NCBI GenBank assembly: GCA_019115605.1
Contig: DXDG01000026.1
Location: forward strand, 1 to 58,686
Direction of reading: 5' to 3'
DNA length: 58,686 nucleotides
From: Candidatus Alistipes faecigallinarum
GTDB lineage: Bacteria; Bacteroidota; Bacteroidia; Bacteroidales; Rikenellaceae
Shown: positions 7,366-16,723 of the stretch, in pieces
Layout of the letters: each line of letters starts with the position of its first letter
Numbering within the stretch: position 1 is the stretch's first letter
The notes under the pieces: generated by a model
Database searches by the model: none
Told to the model about the DNA's origin: nothing
What the model saw: only the letters and a program-made list of their open reading frames with translations
Made by a program: the position numbers and the translations under genes

Positions 7366-10224
7366 TCACTCCTTCGGCGCCTCATCCGCGCCGGTGCGCG
7401 GCGTCGTGCAGGCATCGACCAGATAGACGATCGAAACGTAGGGAATGCCCGAATGGGTCGTAAGGCCGATCTCGCAGGTCCGGCTGTTCGAGTAGCCGAT
7501 CTGCGCCCCGGAGCGTTCGATCGCGGGCCGCAGCTTGCGCAGCGCGTAGGCATTCACCTCGGGATGGGTAAAGCCCCGGTCGCCGGCAAATCCGCAGCAC
7601 CCCACCTCCTCGGGGATCACTACCTCGCGGGCACAGAGCCGCGCCAGCGCCACGATCGTGTCGGAGAGCCCCATGCGCCGCATCGAGCAAGTGATGTGCA
7701 GGGCCACGGGCCCCTCCTGCGGATGGAACTCCAGCCGGTCGCGCAGGAAGGTCCAGATGAACTCCGCGGGTTCGTAGAGCTTCATGCGGCGGATCTTCTC
7801 CCGCATGCGGTGCAGGCAGGGGCTCTGGTCGCACAGCACGGGGTAACGTCCCTCGCAGCTTGCCTTCCACAGGGCCTCCTCCAGCTCGGCCGTCTTGCGG
7901 TCGGCGATGTCGGCCATGCCCTTGCTCTCCCAGATCGTACCGCAGCAGAGGTGCTCCATCCCCTCGGGGAAGATCACCTCCCAACCCGCCTTGCGGAGCA
8001 GGGCGACCATCTTTTCGGCCAGCGGTTCGCCAACGGGCGTCTCACGCGCGAGGCCCATCGTCTGGTTGATGCAGCTCGGGAAGTAGACCACGCGGTCGGG
8101 CTCCCGCTTCGGGGTTTCAGCCGCAGCCGGCTTCCTCAACGCCGCCGGAATCCGGTAGGCCCGGGGCATGGCGGGCTGCCAGAGCGGAACTCCCGCACGG
8201 TGCAGGCCGCGGGCAAGGCCCGACATGGCCCGCACGCCGAGTACGCGCCGCGCCGTGTCGGCCAGCGTCAGCACCGGCCGCAGCGAGGCCTTGACCCCTT
8301 CGAAATGGCGGGCGGCGAACTCCCCGGCGGCATGTCCCGCGCTTCCCGGGCGGAGCGATGCGGCCCGCAGGGCGTGCGTCAGTTCCCCGGTATTGATGCC
8401 CAGCGGGCAGGAGAGCGAGCAGAGGCCGTCGCCGGCGCAGGTCTCCTCCCCGGCATAGCGGTACTGGCGGCGCAGCGCCCGCAGCCGCTCGGGATCCTCG
8501 CCGCTGCGCTCCAGGCGGGCGATCTCGCGCCGCACGACAATGCGCTGCCGCGAGGAGAGCGTCAGCCCGTACGAGAGACAGTTCACCTCGCAGAAGCCGC
8601 ACTCGATGCAGCGGTCGATGAGCGGATCGGTCAGTGGCAGGGGCTTGAAGTGCGAGAGATGGCACTGCGGGTCGTCGTTGAAGATCACCCCGGGGTTGAG
8701 CAGCCCCTCGGGATCGAACAGCCGCTTGAGTTCGCGCATCGCCTCGAAGGCCTCGTCGCCCCATTCGCGCCGCACGAAGGGAGCCATGTTGCGGCCCGTG
8801 CCGTGCTCGGCCTTGAGCGAGCCGTCGTACTTGTCCACCACGAGCGCCACGACATCCTCCATGAGTGCGGCATAGCGGCGCGTCTCCTCCTCCGAGGAGA
8901 ACGACTGGTTGATGATGAAATGGTAGTTTCCCTCGAGGGCATGCCCGTAGATGCAGGCGTCGTCGTAGCCGTGGCGGGCGATGAGCGCCTGCAGGTCGGC
9001 CGTCGCCTCCGGAAGATCGTCGATATGGAAGGCGACATCCTCGATCAGACAGGTCGTGCCCGGGCGGCGCATGCTGCCCACCGAGGGGAAGATGCCCGCG
9101 CGGATCGCCCAAAACTTCGCATACTCCTCCGCGCGGTCGGTGAAGTGCACCGGCGTGAAGGTGTCGAAGCCGCGCAGCAGCTCCTCGATGCGTGCGATGC
9201 GCACCGCGAGCTCTTCGGGCGTGGAGGCCTTCGTCTCGGTCAGCACGGCCGTGAGACCCGTGCCTGTGGGGTCGTTCACCGCCTCGAGCGACTTGCGGTC
9301 GAGCATCTCGGCGCTGAAGACGATCCGCTCGCCGGCCTGCTCCTCAAGGCGCTTCATCGCCACGACGGCCCGGCACGCCTCGCGCATGTCGCTGAAGTAG
9401 ACCATTGCGCTGGCCTTGCACGGATAGTCGTGCTCCGTGCGCATGACCACCTGCGAGAGGAAGGCCAGCGTGCCCTCCGACCCCACCATCAGGTGGGCGA
9501 TCATCTCGAACGGATCGTCGAAGCGCAGCAGGGGCAGCAGGTTCAGTCCCGTAACGTTCTTGATCGAATACTTGTAGCGGATACGCTCCGCGAGGGTCTC
9601 ATTGCCGCGCACGCGGTCGCGCAGCGCCTCAAGGCCCCGCAGCAGTTCGTCGTGTGTTTCCGCAAAGGCCCGGCGGCTCTCCGCCGAAGCCGTGTCGAGC
9701 AGCGTGCCGTCGGCCAGCACGATGCGCGCCGAGAGCAGCATGCGGTCGCTGTTGGCGTGCGTGCCGCAGTTCATGCCCGAAGCGTTGTTCATCACGATGC
9801 CGCCGACCATGGCGCTGGCCACCGAAGCCGGGTCGGGCGAAAAACGCCGCCCATAGGGCTTCAGGATCGCATTGACCCGGGCCCCGACGATTCCCGGCTC
9901 GAGGCGGATGGACGCGCCGCCGTCGAGCACCTCGTAACGCTCCCAGTGTTTGCCCGCGACGATGAGGATCGAGTCGCTGACGGTCTGCCCCGAGAGGCTG
10001 GTGCCGGCGGCCCGGAACGTTACGGGCAGGTGCAGGCTCCCGGCCAGGCGCAGCAGGCGCGAGATCTCCCGCTCATCGACACTGCGGATGACCACCTGCG
10101 GGATGAGGCGGTAGAAACCGGCATCGGTGCCCCAGGCCAGGCGGCGCAGGGCGTCGGTATAGATCCGGTCGCGAGGAATGAAGCGGCTCGCGATCCGCAC
10201 AAACTTGCGATATTGTTCAGTCAT
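7366..10224 (-). CDS. FAD-binding and Fe-S-binding oxidoreductase (GlcD-GlpC fusion, D-lactate/2-hydroxyacid dehydrogenase type)
   Basis: A 952-residue fusion. The N-terminal ~480 residues are a PCMH-type FAD domain (FRAAGTSLSGQT, MVGSEGTLAF) with the FAD-oxidase C-terminal domain (AEHGTGRNM, RLFDPEGLLNPG). Next come two Fe-S motifs: C539-x2-C542-x2-C545-x3-C549, and C596-x2-D599-x2-C602-x3-C606, where Asp replaces the second Cys. The last third has two CCG-type heterodisulfide-reductase-like domains (CCGTIWESKG and CCGFAGDRGF). The family oxidises D-2-hydroxyacids such as D-lactate and feeds electrons to the membrane pool. The substrate here is inferred only. It is the last gene of the minus-strand metabolic block, separated from the upstream dihydroorotate-dehydrogenase-like gene by 102 bases that hold a hairpin. 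Confidence 0.92.
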   Translation of the reverse strand: MTEQYRKFVRIASRFIPRDRIYTDALRRLAWGTDAGFYRLIPQVVIRSVDEREISRLLRLAGSLHLPVTFRAAGTSLSGQTVSDSILIVAGKHWERYEVLDGGASIRLEPGIVGARVNAILKPYGRRFSPDPASVASAMVGGIVMNNASGMNCGTHANSDRMLLSARIVLADGTLLDTASAESRRAFAETHDELLRGLEALRDRVRGNETLAERIRYKYSIKNVTGLNLLPLLRFDDPFEMIAHLMVGSEGTLAFLSQVVMRTEHDYPCKASAMVYFSDMREACRAVVAMKRLEEQAGERIVFSAEMLDRKSLEAVNDPTGTGLTAVLTETKASTPEELAVRIARIEELLRGFDTFTPVHFTDRAEEYAKFWAIRAGIFPSVGSMRRPGTTCLIEDVAFHIDDLPEATADLQALIARHGYDDACIYGHALEGNYHFIINQSFSSEEETRRYAALMEDVVALVVDKYDGSLKAEHGTGRNMAPFVRREWGDEAFEAMRELKRLFDPEGLLNPGVIFNDDPQCHLSHFKPLPLTDPLIDRCIECGFCEVNCLSYGLTLSSRQRIVVRREIARLERSGEDPERLRALRRQYRYAGEETCAGDGLCSLSCPLGINTGELTHALRAASLRPGSAGHAAGEFAARHFEGVKASLRPVLTLADTARRVLGVRAMSGLARGLHRAGVPLWQPAMPRAYRIPAALRKPAAAETPKREPDRVVYFPSCINQTMGLARETPVGEPLAEKMVALLRKAGWEVIFPEGMEHLCCGTIWESKGMADIADRKTAELEEALWKASCEGRYPVLCDQSPCLHRMREKIRRMKLYEPAEFIWTFLRDRLEFHPQEGPVALHITCSMRRMGLSDTIVALARLCAREVVIPEEVGCCGFAGDRGFTHPEVNAYALRKLRPAIERSGAQIGYSNSRTCEIGLTTHSGIPYVSIVYLVDACTTPRTGADEAPKE

Positions 10225-10240
10225 ATCCCCCTATACTTCG

Positions 10241-10272
10241 AATCAGGAGAGACCCGAAGGTTTCCCCTGATT
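10241..10272. other. Intergenic inverted repeat upstream of the FAD/Fe-S dehydrogenase
   Basis: Two 14-base arms (AATCAGGAGAGACC and GGTTTCCCCTGATT) pair except for one mismatch and one G-U around a CGAA loop. No T-tract follows on the minus strand. It sits 17 bases before the start codon, so it would be in the leader; a processing or attenuation role is possible but unproven. Confidence 0.5.
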
Positions 10273-10326
10273 CCTGACATTCGAAAAGCCCGCGCGGGAA
10301 CACCCTGCACCGGCCCTCCGTAACTG

Positions 10327-11295
10327 CTATTCAACCCCATGCGGGAAGTACTTCATGTACTGCACGCGCTGGTAGACGTCGCCCTCGGCCGAGCCGTAGT
10401 CCATGCGGCCGCGGAAGGCGTCGAGCGTATCGAATCCGTGGCGTGCGGCCCACTCGTCGACAAAGCGGGAGATCGTGCCGATCGCCTCGTAGCCGTGCAG
10501 GTGGATCGCCGTGCAGACCTGCACGGCCGCAGCGCCGCACAACAGCGCCTTGACGGCCGCCTCGCCGTCATGCACGCCCGTCGAGACGGCAACGTCCAGC
10601 TGCGGCAGCGCATGGGCGCAGAGCGCCGTGCTGCGCAGGACGTTGCGCAGCTCCGAAGGCTGGCTGAAGGGATCGCCCGCCACGAAGCTCATCTTCTCGA
10701 TGTCGATGTCGGGCTCGAAGAAGCGGTTGAAGAGCACCACGCCGCGGGCGCCGCGCGCCAGCAGCGCATCGCCGACCGCAAGGACGTTCGTCAGACGCAT
10801 CGGCAGCTTGACCGAGACAGGGATCGTAACCTCCGCGGCGACCTTGCGCACGATGTCGGCATAGGCCTGTTCGAGCTGCTGCGCCGAAGCATGACGGTCC
10901 GTGGGCAGCAGGAAGATGTTGAGCTCCAGTGCGGCGGCTCCGGCCTGCTGCATCGAACGGGCATACTCGACCCACGCATCGCCCGCACCCACGCAGTTGA
11001 TGCTCGCAATCACGGGCACGCCCGTGGCCGCGGCACCCTGCACCAGCTGCAGGAATTCGTTTTTATAGGCGTCGCCGAGATAGCGCTCGAGGTACTCGCC
11101 GGCATCGCCGTAGCCCTGCATGCGCTCCAGCGAGGCGGCCTCGCGGAGGATCTGCTCCTCGAAGATCGACTTCAGCACCACGGCACCCGCCCCCTGACGC
11201 GCGCACTGCTCGACGTGCTGCACGGTGGAGGTATAGGGCGAACTGCTGACAATGACGGGACTCGAAAGTTCGAGTCCGAGGTATTTCGCTTTCAT
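10327..11295 (-). CDS. Dihydroorotate dehydrogenase-like flavoprotein
   Basis: A 322-residue TIM-barrel FMN protein of the dihydroorotate dehydrogenase superfamily (KYLGLELSSPVIVSSSP at the N-terminus, VKLPMRLTN with the flavin lysine, AVSTGVHDGEAAVKALLCGAAAVQV as the phosphate-binding end). The loop that in class 1 enzymes reads LNxSCPN is LNIFLLPTD here, so the usual catalytic Cys (Ser in class 2) is missing. It is therefore probably not a canonical PyrD, and I give no pyrD symbol. It follows gcvT by 27 bases and is probably cotranscribed with it. The reaction is unknown. Confidence 0.85.
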   Translation of the reverse strand: MKAKYLGLELSSPVIVSSSPYTSTVQHVEQCARQGAGAVVLKSIFEEQILREAASLERMQGYGDAGEYLERYLGDAYKNEFLQLVQGAAATGVPVIASINCVGAGDAWVEYARSMQQAGAAALELNIFLLPTDRHASAQQLEQAYADIVRKVAAEVTIPVSVKLPMRLTNVLAVGDALLARGARGVVLFNRFFEPDIDIEKMSFVAGDPFSQPSELRNVLRSTALCAHALPQLDVAVSTGVHDGEAAVKALLCGAAAVQVCTAIHLHGYEAIGTISRFVDEWAARHGFDTLDAFRGRMDYGSAEGDVYQRVQYMKYFPHGVE

Positions 11296-11322
11296 TTTTT
11301 TGCTCTGTTTGTCTTTTATCGG

Positions 11323-12423
11323 TTAAACGAACGGGATCTTCACCACCTCGGCCTTCACGGGTTTCTCGCGGATCACGACGGCGATCTGCGTCCCCGGCCT
11401 GGCGTACTCCGTGCGGACATAACCCAGGGCCACGCCCACCTTCAGGCAGGGCGACATCGTACCCGAGGTAACATGCCCGATCTCCTCACCCTCGGGCGAG
11501 GCAATCGCATAGCCGTGGCGCGGGATGCCGCGCTCGACCATCCGAAGGCCCACCAGCTTGCGCGCAACGCCCTCGGCCTTCTGACGCTCCATGAGCGGGC
11601 GGTCGATGAAATCCTTGCCCTCGGCGAACTTGGTGATCCACCCCAGACCGGCCTCGATGGGCGAGGTCGTGTCGTCGATGTCGTTGCCGTAGAGGCAGAA
11701 GCCCTTTTCGAGCCGCAGCGTGTCGCGGGCGCCCAGGCCGATGTTCTTCAGCCCGTACTCGGCGCCGGCCTCCCAGAGGGCCTTCCACAGACGGTCGCCG
11801 TCCTCGTTGGCCACATAGATCTCGCAGCCGCCCGCACCGGTGTAGCCCGTGATCGAGAGGATGGCGTCGCAGCCGGCGACCGTCATCTTCCTGAAGGTGT
11901 AGTACTCCATCTGCTCGACGGGCTCGGCGCACATCTTCTGCACGACCTTCATCGCCAGGGGGCCCTGCACGGCCAGCTGGCAGATCTCGTCCGAGGCGTT
12001 GTAGAGCTCACGGCCCTTGCCGGCCTCCATGCCGAAGGCGCGTCCCTGCTCGCAGATATGCGCCCAGTCCTTGTCGATGTTGGCGGCATTCACGCAGAGC
12101 ATGTAGGTCTGGGCGTCGATGCGGTAGACGAGGATGTCGTCGACAATGCCGCCGCGGCCGTTCGGCATGCAGGAGTACTGCACCTTGCCGTCGTAGAGCT
12201 TCGCAACGTCGTTCGTGGTGATGTGCTGCAGCAGCGCCTCGGCCTTCGGACCCTTGACCCAGATCTCGCCCATATGGCTCACGTCGAAGACGCCGGCGCC
12301 CTGACGCACGGTCATGTGCTCGTCGTTGATGCCCGTGAACTCGATCGGCATGTTGTATCCCGCGAATTCGGCCATTTTGGCCCCCGCGGCGATGTGGTAC
12401 TTGGTAAATACGGTAGTTTTCAT
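11323..12423 (-). CDS. gcvT: Aminomethyltransferase, glycine-cleavage T protein
   Basis: A 366-residue, full-length T protein. It transfers the methylene group from lipoyl-bound aminomethyl to tetrahydrofolate, releasing ammonia. Characteristic segments are [50 protein letters not shown] (folate site), [16 protein letters not shown] and [21 protein letters not shown]. The other glycine-cleavage genes are not in the window. It lies between the GNAT-like gene (27-base gap upstream) and the dihydroorotate-dehydrogenase-like gene (27-base gap downstream), so the three are probably one operon. Confidence 0.96.
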   Translation of the reverse strand: MKTTVFTKYHIAAGAKMAEFAGYNMPIEFTGINDEHMTVRQGAGVFDVSHMGEIWVKGPKAEALLQHITTNDVAKLYDGKVQYSCMPNGRGGIVDDILVYRIDAQTYMLCVNAANIDKDWAHICEQGRAFGMEAGKGRELYNASDEICQLAVQGPLAMKVVQKMCAEPVEQMEYYTFRKMTVAGCDAILSITGYTGAGGCEIYVANEDGDRLWKALWEAGAEYGLKNIGLGARDTLRLEKGFCLYGNDIDDTTSPIEAGLGWITKFAEGKDFIDRPLMERQKAEGVARKLVGLRMVERGIPRHGYAIASPEGEEIGHVTSGTMSPCLKVGVALGYVRTEYARPGTQIAVVIREKPVKAEVVKIPFV

Positions 12424-12450
12424 CGGTTGTATGTGGTATGTTTTCGTTCG

Positions 12451-13650
12451 TTACTCGCGGCGCTTCACGCCCAGGCGCGGACAGCGCTTGAACTCCTTCT
12501 CACGGTCGAAGAGGTAGCGGTAGGTGGTGTGCATCTTGTGCTTCGTGGCGCAGACGTAGGTCTCGATCATGCGGTTCATCACCGGGTTGAAGTCGCCGAT
12601 CCACGCCAGCTCCATCGACTTGTACTCGTTCTTGGTCATCTCCAGGAACTCGTAGTACTTGACCATGATGGCCGACTCGACGCCCCGGCCGTGGAACTCC
12701 GGCGCGATGCCGAAGATGATGCCGAAGATGCGGTCGCACGAACGGCGCACCTTCAGGTCCCACATCAGGCGCAGCTTCTGCCACAGCCCGAACTTGCCGT
12801 TGAACTTGCCGATCAGGCGGTTCAGGTCCGGAACGGTGATGAAGAAGCCGATCGGCTCGTCGTTGAAGTAGGCGAAGAAGATGATCCGCGGGTCGATGAT
12901 CGGCTTCATCTCGTGCACCATCTCGAGCGCCTCCTCGTGCGTCATGGGCTTCACGCCCGAGAAGAGGGCCCAGGCCTTGTTGTAGATCACGCGGAAGTTC
13001 TCAGCGGCCTCCTCCAGGTTGTTCATGTCGATATTCTCGACGTGGTAGCTGGCATCCAACCGTCCGGCACGCGCGAAGATCGCCTGGTTGGTCTCCGAGG
13101 CGTTCACCCGCCAGATGTAGCTGTTCTGGTTGAAGTAGTTCTTGAAGCCGTAGTTCTCGAACAGCTCCTTGTAGTAGGGCGGGTTGTAGGGATTCTTGTA
13201 GAGGGGCTGGAACTCGTAGCCTTCGACCAGCAGTCCCCACCAGTCGCGGCGCTGTCCGAAGTTCACCGGGCCGTCCATCGCCTCCATGCCGCGGCTGGCG
13301 AGCCACATGCGCGCGGCGTCGAACATCAGGTCAGCAACCTGCTGGTCGTTGATCGCCTCGAAGAAGCCGCAGCCGCCCGTGGGCTGCTCCTCGAGGGCCG
13401 CCTTCTCGCGGTTGTAGAAGGCCGCGATGCGTCCCACAACCTCGCCGCGGCTGTCGCGCACCACCCAGCGGATCGCCTCGCCGTCGGCGAAAAGCTCGTT
13501 CCGCCGGGGATCGAAGACCTCCTCGATATCCTGGTCCAGCGGGCAGACCCAGTTGCGGTTGCCCCGGTATATCTTTTTGGGGAGGTCGAGCCACTCGCGC
13601 ACCTGCGCGGGCGAGGCAACCTCCTGCAGCATGTATTTTTCCTTGCTCAT
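12451..13650 (-). CDS. GNAT-like acyltransferase-fold protein, function unknown
   Basis: A 399-residue soluble protein conserved in Bacteroidota and usually labelled hypothetical or N-acetyltransferase. The C-terminal half carries a degenerate GNAT fold (IIFFAYFNDEPIGFFITVPD, then FGIIFGIAPEFHGRGVESAIM, where FHGRGVESA resembles the acetyl-CoA Q/RxxGxG/A loop). The N-terminal half (WVCPLDQDIEEVFDP, GPVNFGQRRDWWGLLVEGY) is family-specific. First gene of the gcvT unit; a perfect -7 element lies 31 bases upstream. The acyl acceptor is unknown. Confidence 0.8.
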   Translation of the reverse strand: MSKEKYMLQEVASPAQVREWLDLPKKIYRGNRNWVCPLDQDIEEVFDPRRNELFADGEAIRWVVRDSRGEVVGRIAAFYNREKAALEEQPTGGCGFFEAINDQQVADLMFDAARMWLASRGMEAMDGPVNFGQRRDWWGLLVEGYEFQPLYKNPYNPPYYKELFENYGFKNYFNQNSYIWRVNASETNQAIFARAGRLDASYHVENIDMNNLEEAAENFRVIYNKAWALFSGVKPMTHEEALEMVHEMKPIIDPRIIFFAYFNDEPIGFFITVPDLNRLIGKFNGKFGLWQKLRLMWDLKVRRSCDRIFGIIFGIAPEFHGRGVESAIMVKYYEFLEMTKNEYKSMELAWIGDFNPVMNRMIETYVCATKHKMHTTYRYLFDREKEFKRCPRLGVKRRE

Positions 13651-13681
13651 CGCTTTCGGTTGTTTTTGTCTTTTCCGATTT

Positions 13682-13689
13682 CAAAGGTA
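13682..13689 (-). promoter_or_regulatory. -7 promoter element for the GNAT-gcvT unit
   Basis: On the minus strand the sequence is TACCTTTG, a perfect TAnnTTTG, 31 bases before ATG 13650. Confidence 0.75.
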
Positions 13690-13702
13690 ACAATTTTTTC
13701 CT

Positions 13703-13710
13703 TATTTTTG
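13703..13710 (+). promoter_or_regulatory. -7 promoter element for the receiver/PEP-utilising gene
   Basis: TATTTTTG is a perfect TAnnTTTG, 25 bases before ATG 13736. It is back to back with the element serving the minus-strand unit. Confidence 0.75.
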
Positions 13711-13735
13711 TTCATGGATCAAAATTAGCCTCACG

Positions 13736-16723
13736 ATGAATCAACGACTCGAAGCCTATATGCCCGACAGCGGCCGGGAACCCTACCGTTTCATGAAATA
13801 CCGGATCCACAAGATCCTGCTCGTCTGCTGCAGCTACGACGGCTACATCCTCGAGGAGGACGGGCACATCGAGTCGCAGATCAACCGCGAGTACCTCGAA
13901 CTGAACATGTCGAATCCCCCCTCGTTCACGCGGGTCAGCTCGACGGCCGAAGCGCTCGAACTGCTCCGCGAGGACGACTCCTACGACTTCATCCTCACGA
14001 TGTACAACGTCGGCGAGCCGGATGTCTTCGCCTTCGCGAAGATCGTCAAGGAGCGCCACCCGCAGATTCCCGTGGCGCTGCTCACCTCCTTCTCGAAGGA
14101 CATCTACCGCCGCCTGGAGGAGCAGGACCGCTCGGGGCTCGACTACATCTTCTGCTGGCACGGCAACACGGAGCTCATCATCGCCATCATCAAGCTCGTC
14201 GAGGACAAGATGAACGCCGCCGAGGATATCGGCGAGGGGGGCGTGCAGGCGATCCTGCTCGTCGAGGACTCGATCCGCTTCTACTCGACCTACCTGCCCG
14301 AGCTCTACAAGCTCATCCTGCTGCAGAACACCGAATTCCTGAAGGACGCCCTCAACGAGCAGCAGCAGGTGCTCCGCAAACGCGCCCGGCCCAAGATCCT
14401 CTTGGCCCGCTGCTACGAGGAGGCCGTGGAGCTCTACGACCGCTACAAGAAAAACCTGCTGGGCGTGATCTCCGACGTGGGCTTCGTCCTCCATCCCGAC
14501 GACCCGCCCCGGAGCGAGAAGCTCGACGCGGGCATCGACCTATGCCGCCGCATCCGCGAGGAGAACCCCCTGATGCCCGTGCTGCTGCAATCCTCGCAGA
14601 CGGAGTTCGGAGCGCAGGCCGCGGCGCTCGGCGCGGGGTTCATCGCCAAGAACTCCAAGACGCTGCTCTCGCAGCTTGCCGAATTCATCGAACGCGAGTT
14701 CGCCTTCGGAGACTTCGTCTTCGAGGATCCCGAGACGGGTGCCGAGATCGGCCGCGCGAAGGACCTCGCGCAGATGCAGGAGATGATCGCCACGATCCCC
14801 GACGAGGCGTTCGAATACCACACCTCGCAGAACCACCTCTCGAAATGGCTCTACTCGCGGGGACTCTTCCCGCTGGCCGCCTCGATCCGCCAGTACAACA
14901 AGAGCCACTTCGCGACGGTCGAGGAGCACCGCCGCGTGCTGGTCAATCTGATCAGCGACTACCGTCGTCTGCTGGGCCAGGGCGTCGTGGCGCGCTTCGA
15001 CCCCGAGACCTACAGCGACGCCGTGGCCTTCGCCCGCATCGGCGAGGGGTCGCTCGGCGGCAAGGCCCGCGGCCTGGCCTTCATGAACTCGATGCTCATC
15101 AAGCACCGCCAGTACGACATCCACGAGGGGGTGCGCATCATGATCCCCCGCTCGGTGGTCATCGCCACGGAGTATTTCGACGAGTTCATCCGCATCAACG
15201 GCCTGCAGTACATCATCTCGCAGGAGTTCTCCGACGAGGAGATCCTCTCGGAGTTCGTCGCCTCGTCGATTCCCGCACGGCTGCAGGAGGAGCTGAAGGC
15301 CTACATCCGCACGGTCCGCACGCCGCTGGCCGTACGCTCCTCCTCGAAGCTCGAGGATTCGCACTACCAGCCCTTCGCCGGCATCTACTCGACCTACATG
15401 ATCCCCTACACGGACAACGAGGACCAGATGCTGCGCCTGGTGCTGCGGGCCGTCAAGAGCGTCTACGCCTCGGTCTACTTCGCCGCATCGAGGGCCTACA
15501 TCCAGACCTCGCAGAACCTCATCTCGGAGGAGAAGATGGCGGTCATTCTCCAGGAGGTGTGCGGCACGGAGCAGAACGGACTCTACATGCCCACCTGCTC
15601 GGGCGTCGCCCGTTCGATCAACTACTACCCGATCGGCGACGAGCGCCCCGAGGACGGTGTCTGCAACGTGGCGATGGGCCTCGGCAAGCTCGTCGTGGAC
15701 GGCGGCCGCACGCTGCGCTTCTCGCCCCGCTACCCGCAGAAGGTGCTCCAGACCTCGACGCCCGAGCTGGCCCTGCGCGACACGCAGAGCGAGGTGCTGG
15801 CCCTGAGCCTGCGCCCCGAGGAGTTCCGCACCTCGATCGACGACGCGGTGAACCTGCGGCGCCTCTCGCTCCGGGAGATCGCCGACCTGCGCAACGCCCG
15901 CTATGTCTGCTCGGTCTGGGACCGCGAGAACGAACGGATCTCCGACAGCCCCTTCGACCGGGGCCGCAAGGTCATCACCTTCAACAACATCCTCAAGTAC
16001 AACACCTTCCCGCTGGCCGAAATCATCTCCGACATCCTCCGCATGGGGGCCGAGGAGATGCGCTGCCCGGTCGAGGTGGAGTTCGCCGTGAACATGGACG
16101 TCGCCCCCGGGCAGCAGCGGATCTTCAACCTGCTGCAGATCCGCCCGATCATCGACAACCAGGACAACCGCCCGATCGACTGGAGCCGCGAGGATCCCTC
16201 CCGGGCGCTCATCTACGCCGAAAAGGCCCTCGGCATCGGCCGCATGGCCGACATCGCCGACATCATCTACGTGAAGACCGCGGCCTTCGACTCGCTCTCG
16301 ACCGAAAAGATCGCCGAGGAGCTGCTACGGTTCAACGCCCGCATGCGCGACGAAGGCCGCTCCTACATCCTCGTGGGACCCGGACGCTGGGGCTCCTCGG
16401 ACCCCTTCCTCGGCGTGCCGGTCAAGTGGACGCACATCTCGGAGGCGAAGGTGATCGTCGAGTGCGGCATCGAGCGTTTCGACGTCGAGCCCTCGCAGGG
16501 CACGCACTTCTTCCAGAACGTTACCTCGCTCGGCGTGGGCTACCTGACGATCAACCCCTTCCGCGGCGACGGGATCTTCCGCGAAGAGCTGCTCGACGCC
16601 CGCGAGGCGTACTGCGAGGGGGAGTACCTGCGGCAGGTGCGCTTCGACCGCCCGCTGTGGGTCTGCGTGGACGGACGCTCGAACCGCGGCATGGTCCGCG
16701 AGGCCGCGGACGACGAAGCGTGA
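13736..16723 (+). CDS. Receiver-domain protein with PEP-synthase/PPDK-type ATP-grasp domain
   Basis: A 995-residue cytoplasmic protein. Residues ~25-160 form a receiver-like fold with no phosphoacceptor Asp (the D-x-ILTM strand has Met at the expected site). Residues ~172-325 form a second receiver with acidic pair E177-D178, candidate phosphoacceptor D247 (LLGVISDVGF) and K305 (FIAKNSK). Residues ~430-805 match the PPDK/PEP-synthase N-terminal nucleotide-binding domain: EGSLGGKARGLAF (437-449), LAVRSSSKLED with FAG (531-549), VAMGLGKLVVDGG (645-657), VEVEFAV and LLQIRPI (799-805). The phosphohistidine swivel domain and PEP/pyruvate barrel of true PEP synthases are absent. Instead the C-terminus has GPGRWGS (881-887) and QGTHFFQN (921-928). 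It is likely a signalling or regulatory phosphotransferase rather than PEP synthase. Monocistronic, with its own promoter. Confidence 0.85.
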   Translation: MNQRLEAYMPDSGREPYRFMKYRIHKILLVCCSYDGYILEEDGHIESQINREYLELNMSNPPSFTRVSSTAEALELLREDDSYDFILTMYNVGEPDVFAFAKIVKERHPQIPVALLTSFSKDIYRRLEEQDRSGLDYIFCWHGNTELIIAIIKLVEDKMNAAEDIGEGGVQAILLVEDSIRFYSTYLPELYKLILLQNTEFLKDALNEQQQVLRKRARPKILLARCYEEAVELYDRYKKNLLGVISDVGFVLHPDDPPRSEKLDAGIDLCRRIREENPLMPVLLQSSQTEFGAQAAALGAGFIAKNSKTLLSQLAEFIEREFAFGDFVFEDPETGAEIGRAKDLAQMQEMIATIPDEAFEYHTSQNHLSKWLYSRGLFPLAASIRQYNKSHFATVEEHRRVLVNLISDYRRLLGQGVVARFDPETYSDAVAFARIGEGSLGGKARGLAFMNSMLIKHRQYDIHEGVRIMIPRSVVIATEYFDEFIRINGLQYIISQEFSDEEILSEFVASSIPARLQEELKAYIRTVRTPLAVRSSSKLEDSHYQPFAGIYSTYMIPYTDNEDQMLRLVLRAVKSVYASVYFAASRAYIQTSQNLISEEKMAVILQEVCGTEQNGLYMPTCSGVARSINYYPIGDERPEDGVCNVAMGLGKLVVDGGRTLRFSPRYPQKVLQTSTPELALRDTQSEVLALSLRPEEFRTSIDDAVNLRRLSLREIADLRNARYVCSVWDRENERISDSPFDRGRKVITFNNILKYNTFPLAEIISDILRMGAEEMRCPVEVEFAVNMDVAPGQQRIFNLLQIRPIIDNQDNRPIDWSREDPSRALIYAEKALGIGRMADIADIIYVKTAAFDSLSTEKIAEELLRFNARMRDEGRSYILVGPGRWGSSDPFLGVPVKWTHISEAKVIVECGIERFDVEPSQGTHFFQNVTSLGVGYLTINPFRGDGIFREELLDAREAYCEGEYLRQVRFDRPLWVCVDGRSNRGMVREAADDEA

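Noticed and set aside
10339..13728. An ~1130-codon plus-strand open frame across the minus-strand gcvT block
   Set aside because: It is antisense to three well-supported genes, has no recognisable domain, and crosses their intergenic gaps only by chance.
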